Counted from the first letter of the stretch, positions 26,852 to 35,170 are shown. The stretch is DNA of 64,000 nucleotides from Lewinellaceae bacterium (GCA_020636025.1 JACJYQ010000008.1:372001-436000); one strand, 5' to 3'. Notes: a model not told the origin generated them from the sequence alone. Translations and numbers: made by a program.

Positions 26852-27811
26852 GTGTCTGAAAGCAAGACCAGCTATATTCAATTCTGTGAAACTGAAAAAC
26901 TGCCAATTCATTTACAGGCATGGTGGCTCGACGCGGTTTGTGGACCCGAAAACTGGGAGGTATCACTGGCTTACGACAGCGGACAAAACATAATAGGAGC
27001 CTTGCCTTATTTTCAAAAGCGCCGCTGGGGGCTTCCGGTTATCCAGTTGCCACCATTCACGAGCTATGCAGGGCCCTGGCTAAGCTACCCTAAGGAGCCG
27101 GAGTTCAAATTGCAAAGCCGCTACGCATTTGACAAACATGCATTTACTCAATTGATTGAAAGCCTTCCAAAAGCAGCCTATTTCGTTCAGAATTTCAGAC
27201 CGGAGATGGGAAACTGGTTGCCATTCTATTGGCAAAATTTCAAACAAAGCACTCGTTATACGTATACCTATGAGCCGGTTTCTGATCCACAAAAGGTAAC
27301 GGCCGTTATGAAAAACACGCTGCGCAGCGATCTGAAAAAAGCTTCCAAGCTGGTGTATTACGAAATAGAGAACGACAACTGGGAAGTGCCTTTTGAACTA
27401 AACAGATTATCAATGCTTCGAAAAAGCATGCGACAGTCTGGGAATGCCGAGGTTTTTCATAGGCTACATTCGGCACTTAGAGCTCGCCGTCAGTCGGTTT
27501 GTTTTGTGGCAAGAGATCAAAAAACGAATGAGCCGCATGCAGCCTTGTATCTGGCTTACGATCACCAACAGGCTGGCATAATACTGAGCGGAACCGATCC
27601 GAAATTCAAATCTTCATGTGCTGTTTTTGGATTAATAGAGATGGCCATAAACTGGTGTGGAAACCGAAATCTGGTTCTTGATTTCGAAGGCAGTATGGAT
27701 CCGAAAATTGGTCATACCTTTCGTGCCTTTGGCGCCCGACTTCGGCCTTATTTTCAAGTTTGGAAGGCCAAAAACAAGATGCTTGAATTACTCTATCAAT
27801 TAAGCAGATAA
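26852..27811 (+). CDS. FemAB/GNAT-like acyltransferase family protein
   Basis: A protein of about 320 residues with the double-GNAT look of FemAB-like enzymes: an N-terminal part with LPPFTSYAGPWLSYP and a C-terminal half with HAALYLAYD and LDFEGSMDPKIGHTFRAFG, the last typical of the acetyltransferase-6/FemAB-like group. Such proteins often transfer amino acids or acyl groups in envelope polymer synthesis. There is no ATG near the 5' end: GTG at 26852 or TTG at 26822 are the candidates and I cannot decide firmly. The next gene follows after 4 nt, so an operon with the omega-amidase is likely. Confidence 0.8.
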   Translation: MSESKTSYIQFCETEKLPIHLQAWWLDAVCGPENWEVSLAYDSGQNIIGALPYFQKRRWGLPVIQLPPFTSYAGPWLSYPKEPEFKLQSRYAFDKHAFTQLIESLPKAAYFVQNFRPEMGNWLPFYWQNFKQSTRYTYTYEPVSDPQKVTAVMKNTLRSDLKKASKLVYYEIENDNWEVPFELNRLSMLRKSMRQSGNAEVFHRLHSALRARRQSVCFVARDQKTNEPHAALYLAYDHQQAGIILSGTDPKFKSSCAVFGLIEMAINWCGNRNLVLDFEGSMDPKIGHTFRAFGARLRPYFQVWKAKNKMLELLYQLSR

Positions 27812-27815
27812 GCCA

Positions 27816-28592
27816 ATGATGCGATTAACCATTGTTCAGTCAGCCCTCAGCTGGGAAGATCCCAAAGCCAACAGGGATATGTTTTCTCAAAAGCTGTCAG
27901 TCTTGAAAAACCAAACTGATCTGATTGTTTTACCGGAGATGTTCAGCACAGGATTTAGCATGGATGCAGCGACACTCGCAGAACCCATGGAAGGCCCAAC
28001 CATCAAGTGGCTTTTGAAAACCGCCAAATCACTCGGCGCAGCCATTACCGGAAGTTTTATCTGTAAAGCAAATGATCATTTTTTCAACCGTCTGGTTTTT
28101 GTATTTCCGGAGGGAAAGATCCTGTTTTACGACAAAAGGCACTTATTTGGCATGGCCAATGAGCACAAATTTTTTAGCAACGGAAACAAAAAGTTGATTG
28201 TCGAGTGGAAAGGCTTTCATATTCGCCCACTAATTTGTTATGACTTGAGATTTCCGGTTTGGAGCCGAAATCAGAAGGATACTCCCTATGATCTGCTTTT
28301 GTACGTAGCCAACTGGCCCGTCACTCGTTCGCATCATTGGAACAGCCTGTTAACAGCGAGAGCCATTGAAAATCAATGTTATGTGGCTGGAGTGAATATT
28401 TGTGGACAGGATGGAAACAACCTCGATTACAGCGGCGATAGTGCCATAATCGATTATTCGGGGCGACATTTGGTGAAAATAAGTAATGAAGAAGGTTTGT
28501 TTACCACAACAATATCCCGTGAAAAACTCGATGCATTTAGGAAACAATTGCCCTTTTTGCAGGATGCAGATACATTTAGTTTGGAAAGGTGA
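27816..28592 (+). CDS. Omega-amidase (nitrilase superfamily, YafV-like)
   Basis: Cytoplasmic carbon-nitrogen hydrolase. The catalytic triad is visible as E41 (LPEMFSTGFSM), K107 (YDKRHLF) and C141 (PLICYDLRFPVWSRN). The FSTGFSM and RFPVWSRN signatures are those of the YafV/Nit2 group, which deaminates alpha-ketoglutaramate and alpha-ketosuccinamate and so links with methionine salvage transamination. Length 258 is normal. It is probably co-transcribed with the preceding acyltransferase-like gene. Confidence 0.92.
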   Translation: MMRLTIVQSALSWEDPKANRDMFSQKLSVLKNQTDLIVLPEMFSTGFSMDAATLAEPMEGPTIKWLLKTAKSLGAAITGSFICKANDHFFNRLVFVFPEGKILFYDKRHLFGMANEHKFFSNGNKKLIVEWKGFHIRPLICYDLRFPVWSRNQKDTPYDLLLYVANWPVTRSHHWNSLLTARAIENQCYVAGVNICGQDGNNLDYSGDSAIIDYSGRHLVKISNEEGLFTTTISREKLDAFRKQLPFLQDADTFSLER

Positions 28593-28619
28593 GTTAATCA
28601 AAATTTTTGTTTAAAAATT

Positions 28620-28649
28620 TTTGTTTCACAAAATCCCTTGCTACTTTTG
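28620..28649 (+). promoter_or_regulatory. Complete Bacteroidota-type promoter (TTTG-N18-TACTTTTG)
   Basis: TTTG at 28620-28623 and TACTTTTG at 28642-28649, separated by 18 nt, give both elements of the sigma-A consensus for this phylum. It is the best promoter in the window and would drive the NlpC/P60 gene with a leader of about 110 nt. Confidence 0.6.
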
Positions 28650-28767
28650 CCTGCCTTTTCTTTCTAATTGTGGTTTAATCGCTTGGTTAATGTATTGCAT
28701 TTTTCACCAGCAACGAACTCAATTTTGAGCGTGGACCAACCCCTCCGCGAGTTGTAATTTCACCAAC

Positions 28768-29319
28768 ATGACTGAAACAATTCCTACTAATTCCGCCTCT
28801 GGCGACCCTTCCTTACGACGCTTACTGTCATTTTTTACCTTACTTTTTCTTTCCCTAATCAGTTTATCCTTTAAGAGTGTTGATAGCGCACCTGCCAACC
28901 GCTCCAGCGATGTTGAAATGATGCAGTTGCGCGCCGACATCACCGGATACGCTCAAAATTTCACCGGACTCCGGTACCGCTACGCGGGCCGCTCGCCAAA
29001 AACCGGTTTTGATTGCTCAGGTCTTACATCTTTTGTACTCCAGGAATTTAACATCCCAGTTTCCAGCTGCTCACGCACGCAGTCGACACAAGGACAAAAA
29101 ATTAATCTTGAAAATGTACAAGCTGGAGATCTGATTTTCTTTGGCACTACTGCCAGGATCAAGCACGTTGCCATGGTTGTAGAAAACACATCCGAAGGCG
29201 TGTTTGTAGTGCATGCTACCTGCAGCCGCGGCATCATTGTAGAAAATATTTCCACCTCAAAATACTGGAAACCTAAAATCCTTTTTGCCCGCGATGTGAT
29301 CTCGGGTATGGCGATTTAA
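28768..29319 (+). CDS. NlpC/P60 (C40) peptidoglycan endopeptidase
   Basis: Exported cell-wall hydrolase of 183 residues. An uncleaved-signal-like hydrophobic helix lies about 20-36. The catalytic domain has C83 in FDCSGLTSFV, H133 in IKHVAMV and H149 in VVHAT, the Cys-His-His triad of C40 peptidases cleaving gamma-D-glutamyl-diaminopimelate bonds. No LysM or SH3 targeting domain is present, so this is a minimal Spr/NlpC-like form. A strong promoter upstream and a terminator downstream make it monocistronic. Confidence 0.93.
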   Translation: MTETIPTNSASGDPSLRRLLSFFTLLFLSLISLSFKSVDSAPANRSSDVEMMQLRADITGYAQNFTGLRYRYAGRSPKTGFDCSGLTSFVLQEFNIPVSSCSRTQSTQGQKINLENVQAGDLIFFGTTARIKHVAMVVENTSEGVFVVHATCSRGIIVENISTSKYWKPKILFARDVISGMAI

Positions 29320-29356
29320 TCGCCGTCAAACCAAAACGTTTAAACCACGTATGTAC

Positions 29357-29388
29357 GGCTGCCGCATTTCAATGTGGCAGCCTTTTTT
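29357..29388 (+). terminator. Intrinsic terminator after the NlpC/P60 gene
   Basis: An 11-bp stem (GGCTGCCGCAT / ATGTGGCAGCC, one G-U pair) with a 4-nt loop, followed by seven T. Confidence 0.85.
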
Positions 29389-29423
29389 TGTTTTGCTGCT
29401 CGGGTGTGATTGGCAGAGTGGGA

Positions 29424-29573
29424 TTTATTGACGATTGATGATTACATAATTACATGATTGTTGAAGTGATTTTTGAATTCTAATTGAAAATGGTTTTTAA
29501 CATCCCTATTACTTCTCAAATCATACATTACATCCACAATCATGTAATTATGTAATCATCAATCGTCAATAAA
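29424..29573. repeat. Perfect 38-bp inverted repeat between convergent genes
   Basis: Arms 29424-29461 and 29536-29573 are perfectly complementary over 38 bp and separated by 74 nt. Each arm itself is built of degenerate 7-bp steps (TTGACGA, TTGATGA, TTACATA). It lies after a normal terminator and ends 13 nt before the stop of the minus-strand dehydrogenase gene. No coding potential inside. Confidence 0.9.
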
Positions 29574-29586
29574 AAAGCATTTATGC

Positions 29587-30474
29587 TCACTTAAATCCAG
29601 GCGCCACTACCAATTCCTTAACCCCCGGTGTATGCACATAAAATCCTTCTCCGCTCTTTACACCAAGTTTGCCGGCAGTAACCATATTAACCAGCAGTGG
29701 GCATGGAGCATATTTTGGATTGCCAAATCCATCTTGCAGTACTCTGAGAATAGAAAGACAAACATCCAAACCTATGAAATCGGCCAGTTGAAGCGGTCCC
29801 ATAGGGTGCGCCATACCAAGTTTCATTACGGTATCAATTTCCGAAACGCCACTTACACCTTCGTACAGAGAATAAATGGCTTCGTTGATCATAGGCATCA
29901 GGATGCGATTGGCTACAAAACCAGGGTAGTCATTTACTTCTACCGGCACTTTGCCAAGCTTGGCCGACATATCCATGATGGTTTTGCAAACCTCATCGGA
30001 GGTTGCGTAGCCACGGATAACTTCTACCAGTTTCATCACCGGCACGGGATTCATAAAGTGCATACCGATCACATTTTCAGGGCGACCTGTCACAGCAGCT
30101 ATCTGTGTAATGCTGATACTGGAGGTGTTGGTGGCTAAAATGGCTCCGACAGGTGCGTTTTCGTCAATTTCCTTAAATATTTTAAGCTTTAGACTTACGT
30201 TTTCCGTAGCTGCTTCTACCACGAGATCAGCATTGGAGACTCCTGATTTCAGATCGGTCATCGGATGAATGCGCTTCAATGTGGCCATTTTATCACCTTC
30301 GGTGATGAGCTCCTTTGCCACCTGGCGATCCAGATTTTTGCTAATGGTGGCCAGTGCTTTATCCAGCGCAGCCGAAGCAATGTCGACCAGGGTTACATCA
30401 TATCCGTTTTGGGCAAACACGTGTGCAATGCCATTGCCCATGGTGCCACCGCCGATTACTGTTATGTTTTTCAT
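29587..30474 (-). CDS. 3-hydroxybutyryl-CoA dehydrogenase
   Basis: A 295-residue single-function hydroxyacyl-CoA dehydrogenase. The NAD-binding Rossmann motif GGGTMGNGIA is at 8-17, and the catalytic-histidine region is IGMHFMNPVPVMKLVE (about 140-155). The C-terminal dimerisation domain includes NRILMPMINEA and GVKSGEGFY. It oxidises 3-hydroxyacyl-CoA in fatty-acid or aromatic-acid degradation, or works reductively in butanoate metabolism. No neighbouring beta-oxidation gene indicates which. Monocistronic, with its own promoter box. Confidence 0.94.
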   Translation of the reverse strand: MKNITVIGGGTMGNGIAHVFAQNGYDVTLVDIASAALDKALATISKNLDRQVAKELITEGDKMATLKRIHPMTDLKSGVSNADLVVEAATENVSLKLKIFKEIDENAPVGAILATNTSSISITQIAAVTGRPENVIGMHFMNPVPVMKLVEVIRGYATSDEVCKTIMDMSAKLGKVPVEVNDYPGFVANRILMPMINEAIYSLYEGVSGVSEIDTVMKLGMAHPMGPLQLADFIGLDVCLSILRVLQDGFGNPKYAPCPLLVNMVTAGKLGVKSGEGFYVHTPGVKELVVAPGFK

Positions 30475-30532
30475 ACTTATTGTAATTCCTGGAAGGAAAA
30501 TTTCCGTTTAGTCGCCCTTTAAAAGGCGGCTG

Positions 30533-30540
30533 CAAACCTA
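30533..30540 (-). promoter_or_regulatory. Candidate -7 promoter box (TAGGTTTG)
   Basis: Minus-strand TAGGTTTG followed by C, about 60 nt before the dehydrogenase start. A small CGCC/GGCG hairpin lies in the resulting leader. Confidence 0.5.
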
Positions 30541-30640
30541 GGGAAAATGTGGCGATTTCAGCTTGTTGGAAGTATTATTTACATGTCTCCTTTTGGGAAA
30601 AAACAATGGTAAGGCAGTAAACACTCACGAAATATTTAAA

Positions 30641-30840
30641 TATCCTGAAAGGATATAACGCTGAACAGCCCCGTATGAAATGCGGGGTCGGCAGTCGGAA
30701 GAACATTATAACCCTGAAAGGGTTGAACCCGGAATAATGTAGTGGAAATATTCAACCCTTTCAGGGTTGTATGATGTTTTGCCTCTTTTCCCCGCATTTC
30801 ATACGGGGTTAATCAAAGTTAAATCCCTCCGGGATTTAAC
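30641..30840. repeat. Cluster of six REP-like palindromes
   Basis: Palindromes occur at 30641-30655 (TATCC/GGATA), 30669-30687 (CCCCGtATGAAATgCGGGG), 30710-30724 (AACCCTGAAAGGGTT), 30754-30768 (AACCCTTTCAGGGTT), 30790-30808 (reverse complement of the second) and 30818-30840 (GTTAAATCCC/GGGATTTAAC). The second to fifth form one larger nested inverted repeat. They fill the 576-nt gap 30475-31050 together with the dehydrogenase promoter and a GC-rich tail next to the STAND gene. No transposase is present. Confidence 0.85.
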
Positions 30841-30944
30841 GCTTAATATTCGTTCCACGCAAATACAATTGATCACATTTCCTAAATTTCAAATCCCAAT
30901 CGTATTTCGTATCTCGGATATTGTATCTCGGATATCAATTCCGC

Positions 30945-31050
30945 CCCGACTCTCCGCGGCGCGGTCGGTCGCCCCCTCCCTCCCAGCTCGCTCCGTGTCA
31001 GGGCTCCCTCCTTCCCTTTTGCTCACGAGAAAACCGGAAAGGGCTCTACC
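30945..31050 (-). other. GC-rich hairpin tail downstream of the putative variable region
   Basis: This stretch follows the stop codon of the STAND-FGE gene and is far richer in G+C than either side. It includes a hairpin-capable segment at 31010-31041 (TTTTGCTC / GAGAAAA core with flanking CCTTCC / GGAAAGG). In known DGRs a GC-rich initiation-of-mutagenic-homing site and a hairpin lie at the 3' end of the variable region; this position fits, but the assignment is inference. Confidence 0.45.
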
Positions 31051-33876
31051 TCACTGGAGGACAAGACGGAAGCCGATGTTATCTTCGCGGCGGCCCGGCC
31101 CGTAGTCGTTGCCGCGGTGCGCGGCACGACAGCTCGTCCTATAATTGCCATAGGAGCCGCCGCGAAAGACGCGGGGGTAGCCCTCTTCAGCGCCTTTCGG
31201 ATTGACTTGTGCATCGGGTTTGTAATCATCATACCGGTCCCAACACCGCTCAATAACGTTTCCACTCATATCAAAAAGGCCAAGGCCATTGGCCTTTTTG
31301 GAAGCTACCGTATGACTACGGTTTCCGCTATTTCCACCATACCAGCCAACGGAATCTATGTTTGAACTTCCACTATATATAAAAGGATCATGATGTATTC
31401 CACCTTTTGCTGAAAATTCCCATTCAGCCTCTGTTGGCAGTCTATATCCATGTTTTTCCCAGTTTGGCAAATAGCCGCCATTACTTGTATCTACAATGGC
31501 AGAAAGTAGGGGCTTCTGCAAATTGCTCAGCCAGTTGGCATAATCAATAGCGTCGTACCAGCTTACATATACCATCGGGTTATCTCCTTCCCAGCCCCAG
31601 GAAGGCCGTTCAATGATGTTCTCGTTTTGAATGTCCATTCCCAAGGCTGCCAGATGAAGGTTATATTGCCAGACCGTTGTTTCCGTCCTGGCCATTTTAA
31701 AATCAGAAAGTGTAACCAGATGAGGCGGCGTCGCTAAAGTTGAAAAATCGCTATCCTCCTCATCATCACTCCCCATTGTAAAAGTCCCACCTTTTACGAA
31801 TACCATATCAGGGAAATAACGTTTTTGCAGAAAGCTATTTCTTCGAGGATCCAAATTTGAAAGTGATTCAAAAAAAGATAAATTTGATGGCATTACAGGT
31901 TTTTCAAGCAGGGCAGTAGCTGTTCCTAGTGTTCCCCAAGCTTTTAGTTCACTGCCGGAGTAATATTGAAAAAAGGCAATTTCCATGAGTTCAAAGGCGA
32001 CACTGTCTTTTAACACCTCAAGCTTTGATGCCTTTTTCATTTTAGAGTAAGCAGCGTCATAATTCAGGTATAGAATGTCCTTGCGTGAAGTTTCCAAGAG
32101 GGCAGATACTGCTTCTTCTGCACTACTACGGACAATATCTCTTAATCTGTAAGAAACTCTTACAGAAGTATCCAGACTTCGTTCTAAAATTAATGAATAT
32201 TTTGTCTTTTCTTCTGCTGTTTCTATTGCCTTAGCAGCATCTTTTTTAGCTAAATCTGCCAGTTTTTTTTGATTTGCTGCGTCTTGTTCTGCAATATTTG
32301 CTTTCTCTTGAGCTGCCTCTGCAAATTTTGTCTTCTCCTCTGCCAAGGCTATGGCCGAATTTGCTTTTAGCTTTAACTCCACTGCAAGATTTTTTGCTTT
32401 TTCCGCGCGATCGCTTTCCACTTTTGCCTGCATGCTTTCTTGGTAGGCAATGAATATACTAGCAAGAGCAGCCAAAACCAATGTCGCTGCAATTCCGGCC
32501 GTTATCCAAGAATTGCGCTGCCGCTTTGCTGCGTCTGCTTTTTCCGCTTCAAAACGGGCTTGTTCTACCTTTCTTCTGTGTTCTTCCTCTACTGTCAGGC
32601 GTTTTTTCTTGGCCATTATTACAGGACCAAGTAAACTATCATGGCTCAACTCATAATTATGCCGACCCAATGTATTTGGTTCTTTTCGCACCAGGAAAGT
32701 GTCTTCCAGATCGCCAAGCAAATCATGGGTTGCCCCATATTCTTCCAACAAAGTTTGCACATCAACACTCCGGCGGCGACCTGTTTCGGTTTCAGCATTG
32801 TAGCTAACCAAGCCTTCTTCAATTATGAAGGAGGCGGATATTTGTTTTTCTGCCCCTAACAATGCTAATTTGCGCTTGTAATACTGGTTGAGTACATCCT
32901 CAAAATCGGGCAGATCATCTACAGATACCGGAGGCGCATAGGTTTCGCCCATACCATGACGTTCTGCCACCTGACTTTCAATGCTTTCACACAATACCTG
33001 TAAATGCCAGGTTTCCACCCCTTTCTGCTGTGCAGGGTCACTTCCGGCCAGGTAATCCAGTATTTTATCCAGGCAATTTCCTTCGTAAGTAAATGGCTTT
33101 GAAACAAATGCCCACGTGTCCTTTTCAGATTCTGAAATAATCCTGCCTTCCCGCAGATCAGGTCGCGGGTCGATAAGGGCTGCCGGACCTACAATGGCTT
33201 TTTTTGCCTGATCCCGACGCAGTGGCTTTAGCTCATATCTCTTATGCAATATGGCAGGTAAGCGGTCCTTTAGACTATCCAATTCATGCATTCGATCCGA
33301 ACGGATAGAGAACAGCACCCGAACATCCACCGGAGCAGACAAAAGGCGACGTTGTTCTCGATCGAGACCACGTACTGTCTCACGCAAGGACTCCGGCAGT
33401 TCGCCGCTCATCAGATCCGCCAACTCATAACAAAACACGCGTTGTGCTTCCACAGGATAGGAGAAAAACTCCTCAAACTGATCAAAAACAAGCAGATAGC
33501 TGTTTTTTTCTCCGTTTTCCAGTTGTTTAAAATGTGTCCAAAGGTTTTGTTCGAGTTTTCCTAGGAACTTAACTTCGGAACGGATTTTTAGTGGAAGCGG
33601 TGTTTTATCTACAAGGATTTTTAATAAGGAAGTTTGCTTCGCATCCCATTCATTAAAACGCACCTCAAAAGTTTTCATGTAGGAACGCAACTTCGGTACA
33701 ACTCCTGCATTTAGCAAAGAGCTTTTGCCATATCCGGATTTCCCGAATAACACAACCAAACGCTCGGCGCGCACCATTTCGCAGAGGTCCGAAATATCAA
33801 GGTCTCTCCCGAAGAACAAGGCTTTGTCTTCAGGCTCAAATGGACGAACGCCAGGATATCTGTGCATTTTTTTCAT
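31051..33876 (-). CDS. STAND NTPase with membrane segment and C-terminal FGE/C-type-lectin domain
   Basis: A 941-residue regulator/sensor. The N-terminal nSTAND1-type NTPase (YPGVRPFEPED opening, Walker A GKSGYGKSS at 45-53, Walker B LLVFDQFEEFF at 128-138) runs to about 420. An Ala/Lys/Glu-rich coiled coil (425-455 and 480-560) flanks one transmembrane helix (456-478). A helical linker leads to a formylglycine-generating-enzyme-like domain (690-941) with GGTFTMGSD and RLPTEAEWEF signatures. The paired FGE copper/cysteine site is missing: a single Cys (C916) remains, so it is probably a binding domain. The last 35 codons look like a DGR variable region. The start overlaps the SIR2-like gene's stop (ATGA, 33873-33876). 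M4 is an alternative start. Confidence 0.88.
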   Translation of the reverse strand: MKKMHRYPGVRPFEPEDKALFFGRDLDISDLCEMVRAERLVVLFGKSGYGKSSLLNAGVVPKLRSYMKTFEVRFNEWDAKQTSLLKILVDKTPLPLKIRSEVKFLGKLEQNLWTHFKQLENGEKNSYLLVFDQFEEFFSYPVEAQRVFCYELADLMSGELPESLRETVRGLDREQRRLLSAPVDVRVLFSIRSDRMHELDSLKDRLPAILHKRYELKPLRRDQAKKAIVGPAALIDPRPDLREGRIISESEKDTWAFVSKPFTYEGNCLDKILDYLAGSDPAQQKGVETWHLQVLCESIESQVAERHGMGETYAPPVSVDDLPDFEDVLNQYYKRKLALLGAEKQISASFIIEEGLVSYNAETETGRRRSVDVQTLLEEYGATHDLLGDLEDTFLVRKEPNTLGRHNYELSHDSLLGPVIMAKKKRLTVEEEHRRKVEQARFEAEKADAAKRQRNSWITAGIAATLVLAALASIFIAYQESMQAKVESDRAEKAKNLAVELKLKANSAIALAEEKTKFAEAAQEKANIAEQDAANQKKLADLAKKDAAKAIETAEEKTKYSLILERSLDTSVRVSYRLRDIVRSSAEEAVSALLETSRKDILYLNYDAAYSKMKKASKLEVLKDSVAFELMEIAFFQYYSGSELKAWGTLGTATALLEKPVMPSNLSFFESLSNLDPRRNSFLQKRYFPDMVFVKGGTFTMGSDDEEDSDFSTLATPPHLVTLSDFKMARTETTVWQYNLHLAALGMDIQNENIIERPSWGWEGDNPMVYVSWYDAIDYANWLSNLQKPLLSAIVDTSNGGYLPNWEKHGYRLPTEAEWEFSAKGGIHHDPFIYSGSSNIDSVGWYGGNSGNRSHTVASKKANGLGLFDMSGNVIERCWDRYDDYKPDAQVNPKGAEEGYPRVFRGGSYGNYRTSCRAAHRGNDYGPGRREDNIGFRLVLQ
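31054..31175 (-). other. Candidate DGR variable region (3' end of the FGE domain)
   Basis: Residues 902-941. Between residues 909 and 933 the surface-type positions use ggc, aat, tat, agc, gcc, cac, ggc, aac, gac, tac, ggc, cgc, gat and aac: nearly all NNC/NNT codons reachable from AAC or AAT by changing adenines only. Constant framework residues (GGS, CR, IGFRLVL) surround them. The stretch is much more GC-rich than the rest of the gene. No template repeat or reverse transcriptase is visible in the window. Confidence 0.55.
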
Positions 33877-34919
33877 GAGCCCGGGAGTTGTTTGGCAATA
33901 TTGAGAATTGAATCAGCAATCTTATTCAATCGCGGAAAAAAATCCCGACTATCCAGGTACGGTTTCTCCTGAAGCAACACCTTATGTTGTCCGGATAATA
34001 AAGCTGCGTTATCGGCCAGGGAAGTATCTTTTGTAGCAATTGTCAGTTTTTCAAGTGCGGTATCCAACTGCCCTTTACTGACGAAATAAATAATATCTCC
34101 CTGTTCAGCACTCTCAGGCAGACTGGTTTCACGGAGCATATTTTCAGCAGCACAAGCCTGATGAAGTTTATCGAGCAGGCTAAGCCCTGTACCAAGAAAT
34201 TTAATTTTAAACTGGTTTAGCAAAAAGGCTTGCGTATCATTATCTGGTGATTTCGCGGAAGTAGGCGTAGCAATTCTACGAACTGCCTGACGCATATTCA
34301 AAAGCCGAAGCAATAGTTGAGTATGCCAACGGTCGAATTGAAATCCCAGGAAAACAAAAGACTTGGTATCACCAAGCGCATTGCGCAAGCGTTCCGGAAG
34401 TTTAGGTGCAGAAACCATTCCTTCCAGTAGTTGCAGTAAATCATCGTAATCCAATATCAAGGAAGCCTCACGGTTAATACAGCCTGTTACGTTATATATC
34501 AGAGGTAATTCTTTTGTTGGGGGTTCAATGTCCTCGGGCAAGTTGGGGTAAAAGGCTGAGAATCTATGAGGCACGCCTAATCGATAAGCTACATCACTTA
34601 AATAGGTATCAGGGTTGACAGATAAAACAATAGAAAATGGAATTTCAATAATCTTTCGAAATAACTCCTCATCGGGAGTAAGGTCCCGATACAGCTCTGC
34701 TACAGCTTCAGCAATTTCAGGTTTATCGTCCTGGTTTTTAAAGATAAAAAGACCATCGCGCTCATAAAAGGAGGCTATTTGTTGGCTATAATTTTTCTCT
34801 ATATTCGAACGCACATATCGCTGTAATGGAACACCATCTACATCAAATATTTCGGGGCCTAGGATAAGGGCTGCTTTATCTGATTTGAGATCGGATACGA
34901 TCTTACTGATATCTGGCAT
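33873..34919 (-). CDS. Divergent SIR2-like domain protein coupled to the STAND NTPase
   Basis: A 348-residue soluble protein. The first about 215 residues follow the SIR2 Rossmann-like layout: DKAALILGPEIF for the first nucleotide strand/loop, SVNPDTYLSDV in place of the TTNYD motif, YNVTGCINREASLIL then DYDDLL in place of the H-G and T-x-x-D-Y segments, and SFVFLGFQFD for the last strand. The catalytic-type asparagine is kept but the usual histidine is replaced by Thr (NVTG), so NAD hydrolysis is uncertain. The C-terminal third is helical. SIR2-like proteins of this kind act as effectors in several NTP-dependent defence systems. Translationally coupled upstream partner of the STAND gene. Confidence 0.75.
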   Translation of the reverse strand: MPDISKIVSDLKSDKAALILGPEIFDVDGVPLQRYVRSNIEKNYSQQIASFYERDGLFIFKNQDDKPEIAEAVAELYRDLTPDEELFRKIIEIPFSIVLSVNPDTYLSDVAYRLGVPHRFSAFYPNLPEDIEPPTKELPLIYNVTGCINREASLILDYDDLLQLLEGMVSAPKLPERLRNALGDTKSFVFLGFQFDRWHTQLLLRLLNMRQAVRRIATPTSAKSPDNDTQAFLLNQFKIKFLGTGLSLLDKLHQACAAENMLRETSLPESAEQGDIIYFVSKGQLDTALEKLTIATKDTSLADNAALLSGQHKVLLQEKPYLDSRDFFPRLNKIADSILNIAKQLPGS

Positions 34920-35170
34920 ATGTTTTCAAAGGATCAACTGTGTATGAATGGGGCAGTATGGGGCCAATTTACATATAAAATTGCAACTGAAATTGAATTG
35001 TTGGAGAAGGCCGTTTTGCCTATTTAAGGTATATATAAGTTTAAGTAGATCCAAAAACTGTTAAGATGTCTACCTGTGATCGACATGACAATGTGACTCG
35101 AGTGAATCTTTTTATCCAAATTCCGATCCAGCAACGGCGCGAGAGAAATCTGTGTAATCAGCGTAACCCC

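Noticed and set aside
30921..31205. 94-codon open frame on the plus strand across the GC-rich island
   Set aside because: It is antisense to the end of the STAND-FGE gene and its composition (Arg/Gly/Ser-rich) is a by-product of GC-rich sequence. The FGE frame has clear homology signatures.
34920..35170. DGR template repeat upstream of the SIR2-like gene
   Set aside because: I looked for an AAC-rich relative of the FGE 3' end here and in the other gaps near the operon and saw none.
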